DNA of 40,857 nt, taken from JAABRU01 sp050180235. GTDB taxonomy: Bacteria > Desulfobacterota > Desulfobacteria > Desulfobacterales > Desulfococcaceae. Positions 15,920 to 23,776 of the stretch are shown one piece after another. A program made the position numbers and the translations under genes. The stretch is taken from the NCBI GenBank assembly GCA_050180235.1, contig JBFXEJ010000053.1, positions 1 through 40,857 on the forward strand, given 5' to 3'. Numbering within the stretch: position 1 is the first letter of the stretch; each line of letters starts with the position of its first letter. The notes under the pieces are model-generated. The model did no database searches. It was given only the letters and a program-made list of their open reading frames with translations, and had not been told where the DNA came from.

Positions 15920-17290
15920 ATGAATCCCATGAAATATGATCGTAACAAAGTACTGATAGAAACCCTGAAACGTCTGCTGAGAAGGGATGCAGGGCATCAT
16001 CTGCGTAAAATTGTCAGTAAAACCCATGTGGCTGATTTAGCACGGGTTTTTCCCTCTCTGACCCTGGCACAGCAGACAAAGCTTTACGGACTGACAGAGA
16101 ATAATGAACAAAAGGGAATTCTGTTCAGCGAACTCATAGGTGTTGATTCCGGGATATTTCTGCCGTTTATCCAGAATCTGAAGGTGGATGAGATTGTTGC
16201 CGTGCTGGAAGAGATGGCCGGTGATGATGCTGCCGATATTCTGGGAGCCCTGCCTGAAGAACTGTCTGATGCTATCCTGAAAAAGATGAAAAAAGAAGGT
16301 TCCGAGCAGGTGGAGGGGCTGCTCAGTTACGGAGATGATACTGCCGGCGGCATCATGGTTCCGGATTTCATTGCCCTGCGCGAGGATATGACCGCAGAAG
16401 AGGCCATCAAATTCATACAGAAAGAACATGCAGATACAGAAATGCCTTTTTATCTGTATGTCACAGATGAATACGGCAAACTGACCGGTGTGTCTTCCCT
16501 GCGTCAGCTTGTGGTGGTATCGCCCCGGAAAATGCTGAAAGAATTCATGACCACAGATGTTTTCTCCGTGCGCACCAATACAGATCAGGAAGAGGTTGCC
16601 AAACTGGTGGCCCGCTACGATTTTCTGGCAGTGCCTGTTGTGGATGAAAACAACAAACTCGTGGGCATTGTAACTGTTGATGATGTCATTGACATCATGC
16701 GGGAGGAAGCCACCGAGGATATGCTGAAAATGGCCGGTGTGGGCACAGAATTCACGGAAACCAAATCGGTTTACAAAAGCATGAGAATCCGCCTTCCCTG
16801 GCTTTTTGTCAGTTGTCTGGGCGGAATCAGTGCCACAATGATTATCGGAGGATTTACAGACACTTTGTCAAAAGTGGCTGCACTGGCTGCTTTTATTCCG
16901 GTCATCTCCGGCATGGGCGGCAATATCGGAACCCAGTCCTCCACCATTGTGGTCAGGGGACTTTCCACCGGTCATCTGAATGTCAGGGATATCCGCTCTG
17001 TGGTATTCAAAGAACTGAGCATCGGACTTCTGCTGGGCATAATCTACGGTATGCTTATGGGCGGTGTGGCCTTTTATCAGTATGGAATGTACCGCCTGAG
17101 CGCGTCTGTATGCTCCGCTCTGCTCTGTTCCATGTCTGTGGCCGCTTTGGTGGGTTCCACCCTTCCCATGATTTTTGCACGGTTCAACATTGATCCTGCT
17201 GTGGCCACCGGCCCCTTTGTGACCACTTCCATAGACATTGTTGCGGTTTTCCTCTATTTTCAGATTGCCACTCTTTTTCTGGGGTTATGA
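15920..17290 (+). CDS. mgtE: Magnesium transporter MgtE
   Basis: Inner-membrane Mg2+ channel with cytosolic Mg-sensing domains. Started at ATG 15920, giving 456 residues; the open frame from 15845 runs through a CCTGAAACCTGAAACC-type repeat and is not family-like. Order of parts: N domain with the paired acidic helices (GDDAADILGALPEE, about residues 95-110), two CBS domains (TTDVFSVRTNTDQEEV and VPVVDENNKLVGIVTVDDV, about 135-265), then five membrane helices. MgtE signatures are GNIGTQSST and the C-terminal DPAVATGPFVTTSID whose Asp lines the channel. It may be transcribed with the GAK genes upstream (no terminator seen). Mg2+ is a cofactor for the kinases there, but a functional link is speculative. 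Confidence 0.93.
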   Translation: MNPMKYDRNKVLIETLKRLLRRDAGHHLRKIVSKTHVADLARVFPSLTLAQQTKLYGLTENNEQKGILFSELIGVDSGIFLPFIQNLKVDEIVAVLEEMAGDDAADILGALPEELSDAILKKMKKEGSEQVEGLLSYGDDTAGGIMVPDFIALREDMTAEEAIKFIQKEHADTEMPFYLYVTDEYGKLTGVSSLRQLVVVSPRKMLKEFMTTDVFSVRTNTDQEEVAKLVARYDFLAVPVVDENNKLVGIVTVDDVIDIMREEATEDMLKMAGVGTEFTETKSVYKSMRIRLPWLFVSCLGGISATMIIGGFTDTLSKVAALAAFIPVISGMGGNIGTQSSTIVVRGLSTGHLNVRDIRSVVFKELSIGLLLGIIYGMLMGGVAFYQYGMYRLSASVCSALLCSMSVAALVGSTLPMIFARFNIDPAVATGPFVTTSIDIVAVFLYFQIATLFLGL

Positions 17291-17356
17291 ACAGCAGCAT
17301 GGGGAAGAATCTTCTGTTTGACAGCCTGGGGAAGAATTTATATGAAATCTGTAAAA

Positions 17357-17445
17357 TAAGTTAGGCAAACGAAATTTTTCGTGTATTCAAAAAATCCGGA
17401 TTTTCCGGAAAACTTTATGCCCGAAAATTTATGCTGACTTACTTA
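17357..17445. repeat. Dispersed palindromic repeat, family C, copy 2
   Basis: Begins TAAGTTAGGCAAACG and ends GCTGACTTACTTA (partial inverted ends), with a central AAATCCGGATTTTCCGG hairpin. Corresponds to 40638-40730 read in reverse and to 9994-10083. The remaining intergenic sequence to 17624 includes a short TTTGTGTCTTTGTGGC repeat near 17470 and no gene. Confidence 0.7.
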
Positions 17446-17624
17446 ATTGTGCATTAACTTTTGTGATACTTTGTGTCTTTGTGGCAGACTGAAAACATTG
17501 GGTCACAAATTTTTTTTGCTGAAAATTTTTTTCAGATTTCATATTATCAAAAATTTTCATAAGTATGCTTTGCGGGCATGTGTCTTTTACAATCTAAACT
17601 GAGGGACAAAGAAGAACTGTTTTT

Positions 17625-17888
17625 ATGAATACAGAAGAACTCAAAACAAAACTCAAAAAGATTATAGTGGAAGAACTCAACCTCAGAGATATCGAACCCG
17701 GAGATATCAAAGATGATGATCTTCTGTTCAGCGACAAATTCGGTCTGGATTCCATTGACGCTGTGGAACTGGTTTTTCAGATCAAAGAGCATTTTCGCGT
17801 GGAAATCAGAAATATGAACGAAGGCCGCCCCGCACTGCAATCTGTCAGCACCCTTGCAGAGTTCATTGAAAAACGGCTTGGCATATGA
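17625..17888 (+). CDS. Acyl carrier protein
   Basis: An 87-residue acidic helical protein with the phosphopantetheine attachment motif GLDSIDAVEL; the modified Ser is residue 43. It carries acyl intermediates as thioesters for the two ketosynthase-like proteins that follow. Its stop overlaps the next start (ATGA), a sign of coupled production. It differs from a standard AcpP in lacking the usual DSLDTVEL form and in being coupled to a specialised ketosynthase pair, so it is probably a dedicated carrier for a secondary lipid or polyene pathway rather than housekeeping fatty acid synthesis. GAGGGA at about 17601 is somewhat far from the start. Confidence 0.9.
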   Translation: MNTEELKTKLKKIIVEELNLRDIEPGDIKDDDLLFSDKFGLDSIDAVELVFQIKEHFRVEIRNMNEGRPALQSVSTLAEFIEKRLGI

Positions 17889-19087
17889 AAAAACTTAAAC
17901 CTGTGTCCATCAGCGGAATGGGCTGTCTGTGCGCTGCCGGTCTGAATGTGAAAGATTGCATGGATTTTCTTTTCAGGGGCGAACGCTTTCCTGCCCTGCC
18001 CGCAGCGTTTGCAAACTGTCAATCTCTGCTCCATCCGGTTTTTGAAATCACAAAAGATTTTTTTCACCCCGCCGGTTTCCGGCAGAAAGAACTTCCCCGG
18101 ACAAGTGCTCTGGCCCTGACTGCCGCGCGGGAAGCCATAAGAGATGCTGGCATTGAACCGGATCTGCTCCAAAAAAAACGCGTGGGCGTATGCCTGGGAA
18201 GCAATGTCAGCGGCGGCATGAGCGGCAGGTTTCTGGATCATTTCCGTACAGAGGAAAGCGATCCCTATATCCTGCCGATGCATCGCTATGCCGGGGGAAA
18301 TCCTGCTGTCCATATGGCAAAGGAATTTGGGCTTTCCGGGCCTTTTCAGACTGTGGTAAATGCCTGTTCCGCAGGGGGTGATGCCATTGGACTGGCAGCG
18401 GCCTGGATACGGATGGGACTCTGTGATGCCGTGCTCGCGGGCGGAGCGGATGCTTTGTATGAAATCACCTATTTCGGTTTTATATCCCTGATGAACAGTG
18501 ATACACAGCCTTGCAAACCCTTTGACGTCCGGAGGAAAGGACTGAATCTGGGAGAAGGGGCTGCCATCATGCTGCTGGAATCTGAAGATATGCTCAAAGA
18601 AAGGGAGAAATCTCCCAGAGCATTGCTTATGGGCTACGGCTCTGCCGGAGACGCCCATCATTTTACAGCGCCCCACCCGGACGGCAGGGGTTTGCGTTTT
18701 TCTATTGAAGCGGCAATGAAATCCGGAGGTGTAATGCCGCCGGATCTGGCTTTTGTAAATGCGCACGGAACCGGAACACAGGACAATGACCGGATTGAAT
18801 CAGCAGTTTTTGCAGATCTGTTTCCGGGGATTCCCTTTTTATCCACCAAAGGATATACGGGCCACACCCTGGGCGCGGCCGGGGCCATTGAAGCCGTGTT
18901 TACAGCAGCCTGTCTGGAACAGGGGCGGATTCCGTCCAGTGCGGGATTTTCCGAGCCTGATCCGGAACTTCCGGTCTCACCTGTAAGGGAAAATACAGAA
19001 ATCAGGGGCAGTATAGCCATGTCTGACACTCTGGCATTTGGCGGAAACAATGCAGTGCTGATTATAGGCGCGGGAGACCGGAAATGA
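17885..19087 (+). CDS. Beta-ketoacyl-ACP synthase (FabF-like)
   Basis: Condensing enzyme that extends ACP-bound acyl chains by decarboxylative Claisen condensation. The 400-residue product has the complete Cys-His-His triad: C161 in VNACSAGG, H294 in NAHGTGTQDND and H327 in GYTGHTLGAAG. The C-terminal SDTLAFGGNNAVLI matches the family. It overlaps the ACP gene upstream and the second ketosynthase-like gene downstream by four bases each. Catalytic partner plus Cys-less partner plus ACP is the arrangement of type II polyketide and aryl-polyene systems. No ketoreductase, dehydratase or acyltransferase is present next to it, so partners must be encoded elsewhere. Confidence 0.92.
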   Translation: MKKLKPVSISGMGCLCAAGLNVKDCMDFLFRGERFPALPAAFANCQSLLHPVFEITKDFFHPAGFRQKELPRTSALALTAAREAIRDAGIEPDLLQKKRVGVCLGSNVSGGMSGRFLDHFRTEESDPYILPMHRYAGGNPAVHMAKEFGLSGPFQTVVNACSAGGDAIGLAAAWIRMGLCDAVLAGGADALYEITYFGFISLMNSDTQPCKPFDVRRKGLNLGEGAAIMLLESEDMLKEREKSPRALLMGYGSAGDAHHFTAPHPDGRGLRFSIEAAMKSGGVMPPDLAFVNAHGTGTQDNDRIESAVFADLFPGIPFLSTKGYTGHTLGAAGAIEAVFTAACLEQGRIPSSAGFSEPDPELPVSPVRENTEIRGSIAMSDTLAFGGNNAVLIIGAGDRK

Positions 19088-20133
19088 AAATAGCGATTGA
19101 AGGAATCGGTGTTGCAGGCGGATTTGGCTGCGGTCTGGCTGCACTGCGTTCCGCTATGGAAAAGGGAAATGTTTCACCGCAAAGCAGAACCATACATTCG
19201 GCAAAAGGTGATATGGATGTTCCTGCCCTGCTGACCGGTACATCACTGCTTACGGATTTTATCCCCTGGAAAAGCCTGCGCAGAAATGACCATTATACCC
19301 GAATGGCCCTGCTGGGCTCTTTTCTGGCTATGGAGGATGCAGGGCTGAGACAGGACAGGAAAACTGATTTGAACAATATGGGCATCATTGTGGCCACCGG
19401 TCTGGGTTCCACCTGCAATACTTTGGATTTTGAAGATATTGTGGCGGGAAACAATGCGGCATGCTCCCCCACCCGTTTTTCCAATTCTGTTCATAATGCG
19501 GCTGCTGCGCATATTTCCATTTTTCTCAACGCGTGCGGACCCAATCTTTCCATTAACCAGTTTGACATGTCCCTGCCATCCGCCATACTGACGGCCTGCT
19601 GCTGGCTGGAGGAAGAACGCACGGAAACCGTACTGGTGGGCGGAGTTGATGAGTTTTCCAATGTAATGGCCTATTATCGTCACAACTGTTTTGCAGGGGA
19701 TGGGAAAAACCGGATTCCTGTGGGAGAGGGCTGCGCATTTTTCCTGCTCACTGCCAAAGCGGAGCAGGCCCGGTACGGATATATCCTCGATGCTGCTGCG
19801 GGAAATGCGGAAAAAGGAAAAATACCGGTTCCGGCTGATGCTGCGGTGTTTTGTGACCGGGAATCCTATGAGGATCAAAGGCAGGATTATGAACGTCATC
19901 TGGAGAAAAATCAGCCAATGGTATCCTGTTCACATCTTTACGGAAATATCCCGGTGGGTATGGGATTTGACATGGCCATCGCGTCTTTGGGGTTTCAGAC
20001 CGGCATATCCTGCCTTTCCTTCGGGGATATTCTCCGTACCGGAAGCCCAATTTCCCCGGCTGGGCCTGTCTGCTGCCTGAAAATCAATCCGGCAGGTGAA
20101 TACGGAATGATTACGATCAGTCCCGCTCTTTAG
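19084..20133 (+). CDS. Ketosynthase-like protein lacking catalytic residues (chain-length-factor-like)
   Basis: A 349-residue member of the thiolase/ketosynthase fold, shorter than an active KS. The segment that should hold the nucleophile reads SINQFDMSLPSAI, with no Cys. The second-His region reads SHLYGNIPVGMGF instead of a GHTLGAAG form. NSVHNAAAAHIS and VLVGGVDEFSNV confirm the fold. Such proteins pair with an active KS and set chain length or serve as priming partner. It overlaps the KS gene by four bases, so the two are probably made in equal amounts and form a heterodimer. It ends 23 bp before the convergent kinase gene, with no obvious terminator between. Confidence 0.82.
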   Translation: MKIAIEGIGVAGGFGCGLAALRSAMEKGNVSPQSRTIHSAKGDMDVPALLTGTSLLTDFIPWKSLRRNDHYTRMALLGSFLAMEDAGLRQDRKTDLNNMGIIVATGLGSTCNTLDFEDIVAGNNAACSPTRFSNSVHNAAAAHISIFLNACGPNLSINQFDMSLPSAILTACCWLEEERTETVLVGGVDEFSNVMAYYRHNCFAGDGKNRIPVGEGCAFFLLTAKAEQARYGYILDAAAGNAEKGKIPVPADAAVFCDRESYEDQRQDYERHLEKNQPMVSCSHLYGNIPVGMGFDMAIASLGFQTGISCLSFGDILRTGSPISPAGPVCCLKINPAGEYGMITISPAL

Positions 20134-20156
20134 CAATTTCATTTCTTCGGGATTTT

Positions 20157-21830
20157 TCAGCGAATTTTGCATTCACAGCCCTCTGACAGCACCTCACGAA
20201 TCACGTTTGCAAGTTCCCTTCTCACCACAGGCTTCATGATGATCTTCCGGATACCGGCAGATCTGCGTTTTTCTTCGGAAAAAATTTCACTGAAGCCTGT
20301 GCAGAGAATCACCGGCATATCTTTGCGGATTTGTATCACTTCTCTGGTCAGTTCCATACCGCTCATATTCGGCATGGTCAGATCTGTGATAAGCAAATCA
20401 AAATTTTCCGGTCCGGTCTGAAATGCACACAGGGCCTCCACACTGCTGGTTCTTGCTTTTACCCTGTATCCCAGTTCTTCCAGCATGGACTGCAGCATAC
20501 GGGCAATGGAAAGTTCATCGTCAACTAAGAGAATGCGTTCATTTCCTCCGGGCACAGGGCCTTCTGAAACAGCCTCCGGACTGAGCGTATATTTGTCCTG
20601 CCGGGGCAGACAGATTTCAAACACTGTGCCCTTTCCCGGCTGACTGTATACGGAAATATGGCCTTCGTGCGTTTTTACAATTCCATGAACAATGGAAAGT
20701 CCCAGCCCGGTTCCCTTCCCTGTTTCCTTGGTGGTGAAATAGGGATCAAAGATTCTTTCAGTAATATCCCGTGTCATGCCACTCCCGGTATCGCTGACCG
20801 TGATCTTCAGATATCTGCCCGGAAACATGTCAGGACAGGGTTTACGGTCTTTTTCTCCGATGCAGATCGGTTTCAGCCCAATGGTCAGTATGCCGCCTTT
20901 GTCTTCCATTGCATGATAGGCATTGGTGCAAAGATTCATGATGATTTGGTGAATCTGGGAAGGATCGGCAATTACATAGGGGCATTCTTCGGCAATGTCT
21001 TCGCGAATCCGGATATTCGGTGGCAGCGTGGATCGAAGCAGTTTTACAGTTTCCCTGATAATGGGATCAATTTTTATGGCTTTGCGTTCCTGCCGGCTCT
21101 GACGGCTGAAGGTCAGAATCTGCCTGACCAGTTCCTTTGCCCGATCAGCGGCCTTGAGAATTTCCATCATATTTCTGCGCGCGGGACTCTCCGGCGGCAG
21201 CTGGCTGATGGTCATTTCCGCATATCCCATGATGGGAAAGAGAATATTGTTGAAATCATGTGCAATTCCCCCGGCCAGTGTGCCGATGGATTCCATTTTC
21301 TGGGACTGCAGAAGCTGCGTCTCCAGTATTTTCCTTTCCTCTGTTTCCTTTTTCAACTGTGCATAGGCTTTTTCCAGATGGGTTTTGCTTTCACGCAGTT
21401 CCGTGACAAAATTGTCTGTCCGTTCCCGGATCATGGCTGAAACTGCTTTCATGATGGAATAGGAAATAGAAGCGGATTTGGAAATGACTTTGCTGAAATC
21501 ATCCCGCCGGATGGACAGAAGCCGTACCGGTGTCCGGGCCACTACAGTGGCACTGCGGGGAAAATGATCGATCAGTGCCAGCTCTCCAAACAACTGCGTG
21601 GGACTGTAAACAGCGAGCATGTCTTTATGCGGGCCTGGGTAATCTTTCCATATTTCAACATTTCCATCCAGAATGATAAAGCAGCGGTCTCCGATGCTGC
21701 CTTCAAGAAAAATCACATCACCGGCATCAAAGCGTTCTTCCCTGCATACTTCCCGGATTTTCAGAATATCTGTTTCGGAAAGACTTTCAAAAAAATAAAT
21801 GGCTTTGAGAAACTGATAATAATTGTCCAT
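20157..21830 (-). CDS. Hybrid histidine kinase with N-terminal cyclic-nucleotide-binding domain
   Basis: A 557-residue cytoplasmic sensor (no membrane helices). Residues about 1-125 are a cNMP-binding/CRP-like barrel (FLEGSIGDRCFIILDG and FGELALIDHFPRSATV); 135-175 a coiled coil; 176-245 the HisKA dimerisation domain with phospho-acceptor H191 in GGIAHDFNN; 280-410 the ATPase (N box NLCTNAYHAM, DTGSGM, GKGTGLGLS); 430-557 a receiver domain with Asp in LLITDLTMP and the Lys in MKP. Start taken at ATG 21830; a TTG two codons earlier is possible. It likely autophosphorylates and passes phosphate to its own receiver. No dedicated output regulator is adjacent. Confidence 0.92.
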   Translation of the reverse strand: MDNYYQFLKAIYFFESLSETDILKIREVCREERFDAGDVIFLEGSIGDRCFIILDGNVEIWKDYPGPHKDMLAVYSPTQLFGELALIDHFPRSATVVARTPVRLLSIRRDDFSKVISKSASISYSIMKAVSAMIRERTDNFVTELRESKTHLEKAYAQLKKETEERKILETQLLQSQKMESIGTLAGGIAHDFNNILFPIMGYAEMTISQLPPESPARRNMMEILKAADRAKELVRQILTFSRQSRQERKAIKIDPIIRETVKLLRSTLPPNIRIREDIAEECPYVIADPSQIHQIIMNLCTNAYHAMEDKGGILTIGLKPICIGEKDRKPCPDMFPGRYLKITVSDTGSGMTRDITERIFDPYFTTKETGKGTGLGLSIVHGIVKTHEGHISVYSQPGKGTVFEICLPRQDKYTLSPEAVSEGPVPGGNERILLVDDELSIARMLQSMLEELGYRVKARTSSVEALCAFQTGPENFDLLITDLTMPNMSGMELTREVIQIRKDMPVILCTGFSEIFSEEKRRSAGIRKIIMKPVVRRELANVIREVLSEGCECKIR

Positions 21831-22143
21831 AAGCAATTCTCTTTCAGCGTTCCTGAAGATTGAAAACAGGGAAGCCGGAAAACAGTAAACCGGAAGAAAC
21901 AGTCACCTGATACCCATCAGCAAATCGGAAATTCCCCTGAGAAACATCCAAAGGGGCATCTTCTGAAACTGTCCTTCTTTTTATTGCAAACCGGGCTGAA
22001 AAATCAATGGTGAATATGCGGTATTTTCCGGTAGAAATATCCTACTTGCAGATAATGCGGCAGCAGTGAAAACAGCCCGGAACATCATGGGCCGGTCTTT
22101 GGAGGTGGAAAAAATCAGGGGATGTGTCAAAACAAATTGCTGC

Positions 22144-22244
22144 GGTGATTTCCAGGAAAGAATATTCCGGAAAAGTAGCAAAAGCTTCCAGCTTTTGCCC
22201 TGTGCCTGTGAACTGAACCGGGATATTTATTTTCATAAATCACC
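22144..22244 (+). mobile_element. MITE family B, copy 2 (101 bp)
   Basis: GGTGATTTCC...AAATCACC ends, same length and order as 7885-7985, with internal hairpin CAAAAGC-TTCCA-GCTTTTG (22179-22197). The flanks here are GC rather than TAA. The other parts of the gap (21831-22143 and 22245-22337) show nothing I can identify. Confidence 0.8.
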
Positions 22245-22337
22245 GCAAACCCTGATGGTTTTTCAGACAGAAAAATTGGGCGGCCGGGGTAAGCACAGGG
22301 GTTTACTCCACGGTTTGCACAACTTATTTAATTTTCA

Positions 22338-22685
22338 TTACCAATCTTCTTTATCCTCCTCCGGTGAAAAGGGCGGAAGAAAGGAAAAAGGCCGGAAAAA
22401 AGAGGAAATCTGTGTGCGGAAAGCATTTTCCATCTGCGTTGCCATGACAGTGCAGAAATCACCTTCCGCAGTACCCTCAAATTCCTCGGATTCAAATTTT
22501 CCATCCCGGAAACTCTGTTTTCGGGATTGGATACGGGTTTTCCCATCGGCAAAGGACATGGATTTGTAAGAATAGCTGAAGCTGGCAAAGGAACTTCTGT
22601 TCTGAACAGGGTTCAGCACCTCCACTTTGCCGTCCTGACGCATGACATCTTTTTTCATATCTTTTTTCACAGGATAATAATTCAT
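22338..22685 (-). CDS. Small hypothetical protein
   Basis: Not recognised. The start is set at ATG 22685 because TGAGGAGGAAAAC lies just upstream, a strong ribosome binding site; the frame's longer version to 22808 has none. The 115-residue product is hydrophilic: a basic N-terminus (PVKKDMKKDVMRQDGKVEV), then a Ser/Phe/Tyr-rich middle (SSFASFSYSYKSMSF), then an acidic end after FFRPFSFLPPFSPEED. No Cys pairs, signal peptide or membrane helix. It stands alone between repeat-rich gaps. Its good translation signal is the main reason to accept it as real. Confidence 0.55.
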   Translation of the reverse strand: MNYYPVKKDMKKDVMRQDGKVEVLNPVQNRSSFASFSYSYKSMSFADGKTRIQSRKQSFRDGKFESEEFEGTAEGDFCTVMATQMENAFRTQISSFFRPFSFLPPFSPEEDKEDW

Positions 22686-22856
22686 GTTTTCCTCCTCAGA
22701 AATGTTTTGCCACTGGATTCTTCCGATCTTCCGAAATGACGTATTCCCTTCTGTCCGGCCCTTATGCAGCCACAGGCAAAGATTCATCCCCGGATCTGCT
22801 TTAAGCATTCAGGATGGCCTTTTGCATGGCAGCGGACTGATCAATGGTGCAGGCCG

Positions 22857-22969
22857 TAAGTCCGCACACCGGGCAGACATAACATTCTTTTTTATACCTT
22901 ATACCAAATCACCATTGATTTTAAGTTTTTTTTCACCGTTTCGCGTGTGCAGAAAACCGCTTTGCTTAA
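22857..22969 (+). repeat. 113-bp direct repeat, left copy
   Basis: TAAGTCCGCACACCGGGCAG...TTTGCTTAA. A second copy of the same length at 23105-23217 differs at only a few bases. The two copies exactly bracket MITE family A copy 2. No gene is present in it. Confidence 0.9.
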
Positions 22970-23104
22970 GGTGATTTCCATTAATGATTATACCGTTTTT
23001 CGTAGGGCGGGCACGGCTTTCTGTGCCCGCCGTCCTGCTGAAACAGTGGGCACAAAAAGCCGTGCCCACCCTACAATATGGTACATTTTTTCATGGAAAT
23101 CGCC
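22970..23104 (+). mobile_element. MITE family A, copy 2 (135 bp)
   Basis: GGTGATTTCCAT ... ATGGAAATCGCC ends, TAA on both sides (22967-22969 and 23105-23107), GGGCGGGCACGGC palindromic core. Lies precisely between the two 113-bp direct repeats. Confidence 0.85.
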
Positions 23105-23217
23105 TAAGTCCGCACACCGGGCAGACATAACATTCTTTTTCATACCTTATACCAAATCGCCATTGATTTTAAGTTTTTTTTCACCGTTCCGCGTGTGCAG
23201 AAAACCGCTTTGCTTAA
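23105..23217 (+). repeat. 113-bp direct repeat, right copy
   Basis: Near-identical to 22857-22969 (differences include CATACC for TATACC, CGCCATTG for CACCATTG, GTTCCGCG for GTTTCGCG). Confidence 0.9.
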
Positions 23218-23264
23218 TTTCTGCACTCCTCCGGATTGTATAAAACCAATGGCGAACCGGTATA

Positions 23265-23433
23265 ATACCGATTCTCCATTGAAAATATACTTATGATTCG
23301 GTTTCCCACAGAGGACACAGAGAGAAAAAAACCACAGAGAACACAGAGGAAAATTTTTTTTTCTGTGTTCTCTTTGCAATCCTCTGTGATCTCTGCGGGA
23401 AATAAATGTATAAATTCAATGGAGAATTGGTAT
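23265..23433. mobile_element. MITE family E with CACAGAG core (169 bp)
   Basis: Terminal inverted repeats ATACCGATTCTCCATTGAA and TTCAATGGAGAATTGGTAT match at 18 of 19 positions. The core holds CCCACAGAGGACACAGAG and GTGATCTCTGCGGG blocks, the same text as the tandem array at 12012-12484. One end of this element recurs at 135-170. Confidence 0.8.
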
Positions 23434-23518
23434 AACTCCCCTGCTTTGGGAAGAGCGGGGAAAACAACAAAAAAAAGCCGTCCCGGCTGCACTGACCGAA
23501 ACGGCTTGATTTAAAAAA

Positions 23519-23611
23519 TGGCGGAGAGACCGGGATTCGAACCCGGGGTACAGGTTTCCCCATACACTCGCTTAGCAGGCGAGCGCCTTCAGCCAACTCG
23601 GCCATCTCTCC
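23519..23611 (-). tRNA. tRNA-Ser (anticodon GCU)
   Basis: Read on the minus strand: 5' GGAGAGA acceptor arm paired with TCTCTCC, discriminator G and encoded CCA at 23519-23521. The anticodon loop CCTGCTAAG gives anticodon GCT. The long variable arm and GGTTCGAATCC T-loop are those of a class II serine tRNA. Lies 23 bp from the second tRNA-Ser, probably in one transcript. Confidence 0.96.
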
Positions 23612-23634
23612 GTGGAACTTCACTGATTTTGTTT

Positions 23635-23722
23635 TGGCGGAGGGAGTAGGATTCGAACCCACGGAGCTTTGACACTCAACGGTTTTCAAGACCGCCGCCT
23701 TAAACCACTCGGCCATCCCTCC
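23635..23722 (-). tRNA. tRNA-Ser (anticodon UGA)
   Basis: Minus strand: 5' GGAGGGA pairs with TCCCTCC, discriminator G and encoded CCA at 23635-23637. The anticodon stem-loop GGTCTTGAAAACC gives anticodon TGA. Long variable arm and GGGTTCGAATCC T-arm are present. Upstream of tRNA-Ser(GCU) in the direction of transcription. Confidence 0.96.
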
Positions 23723-23776
23723 CTGCACCGGAATATTGTCTGTATCATTTTGTTTTGGAAAAGTCAATATTTTTTT

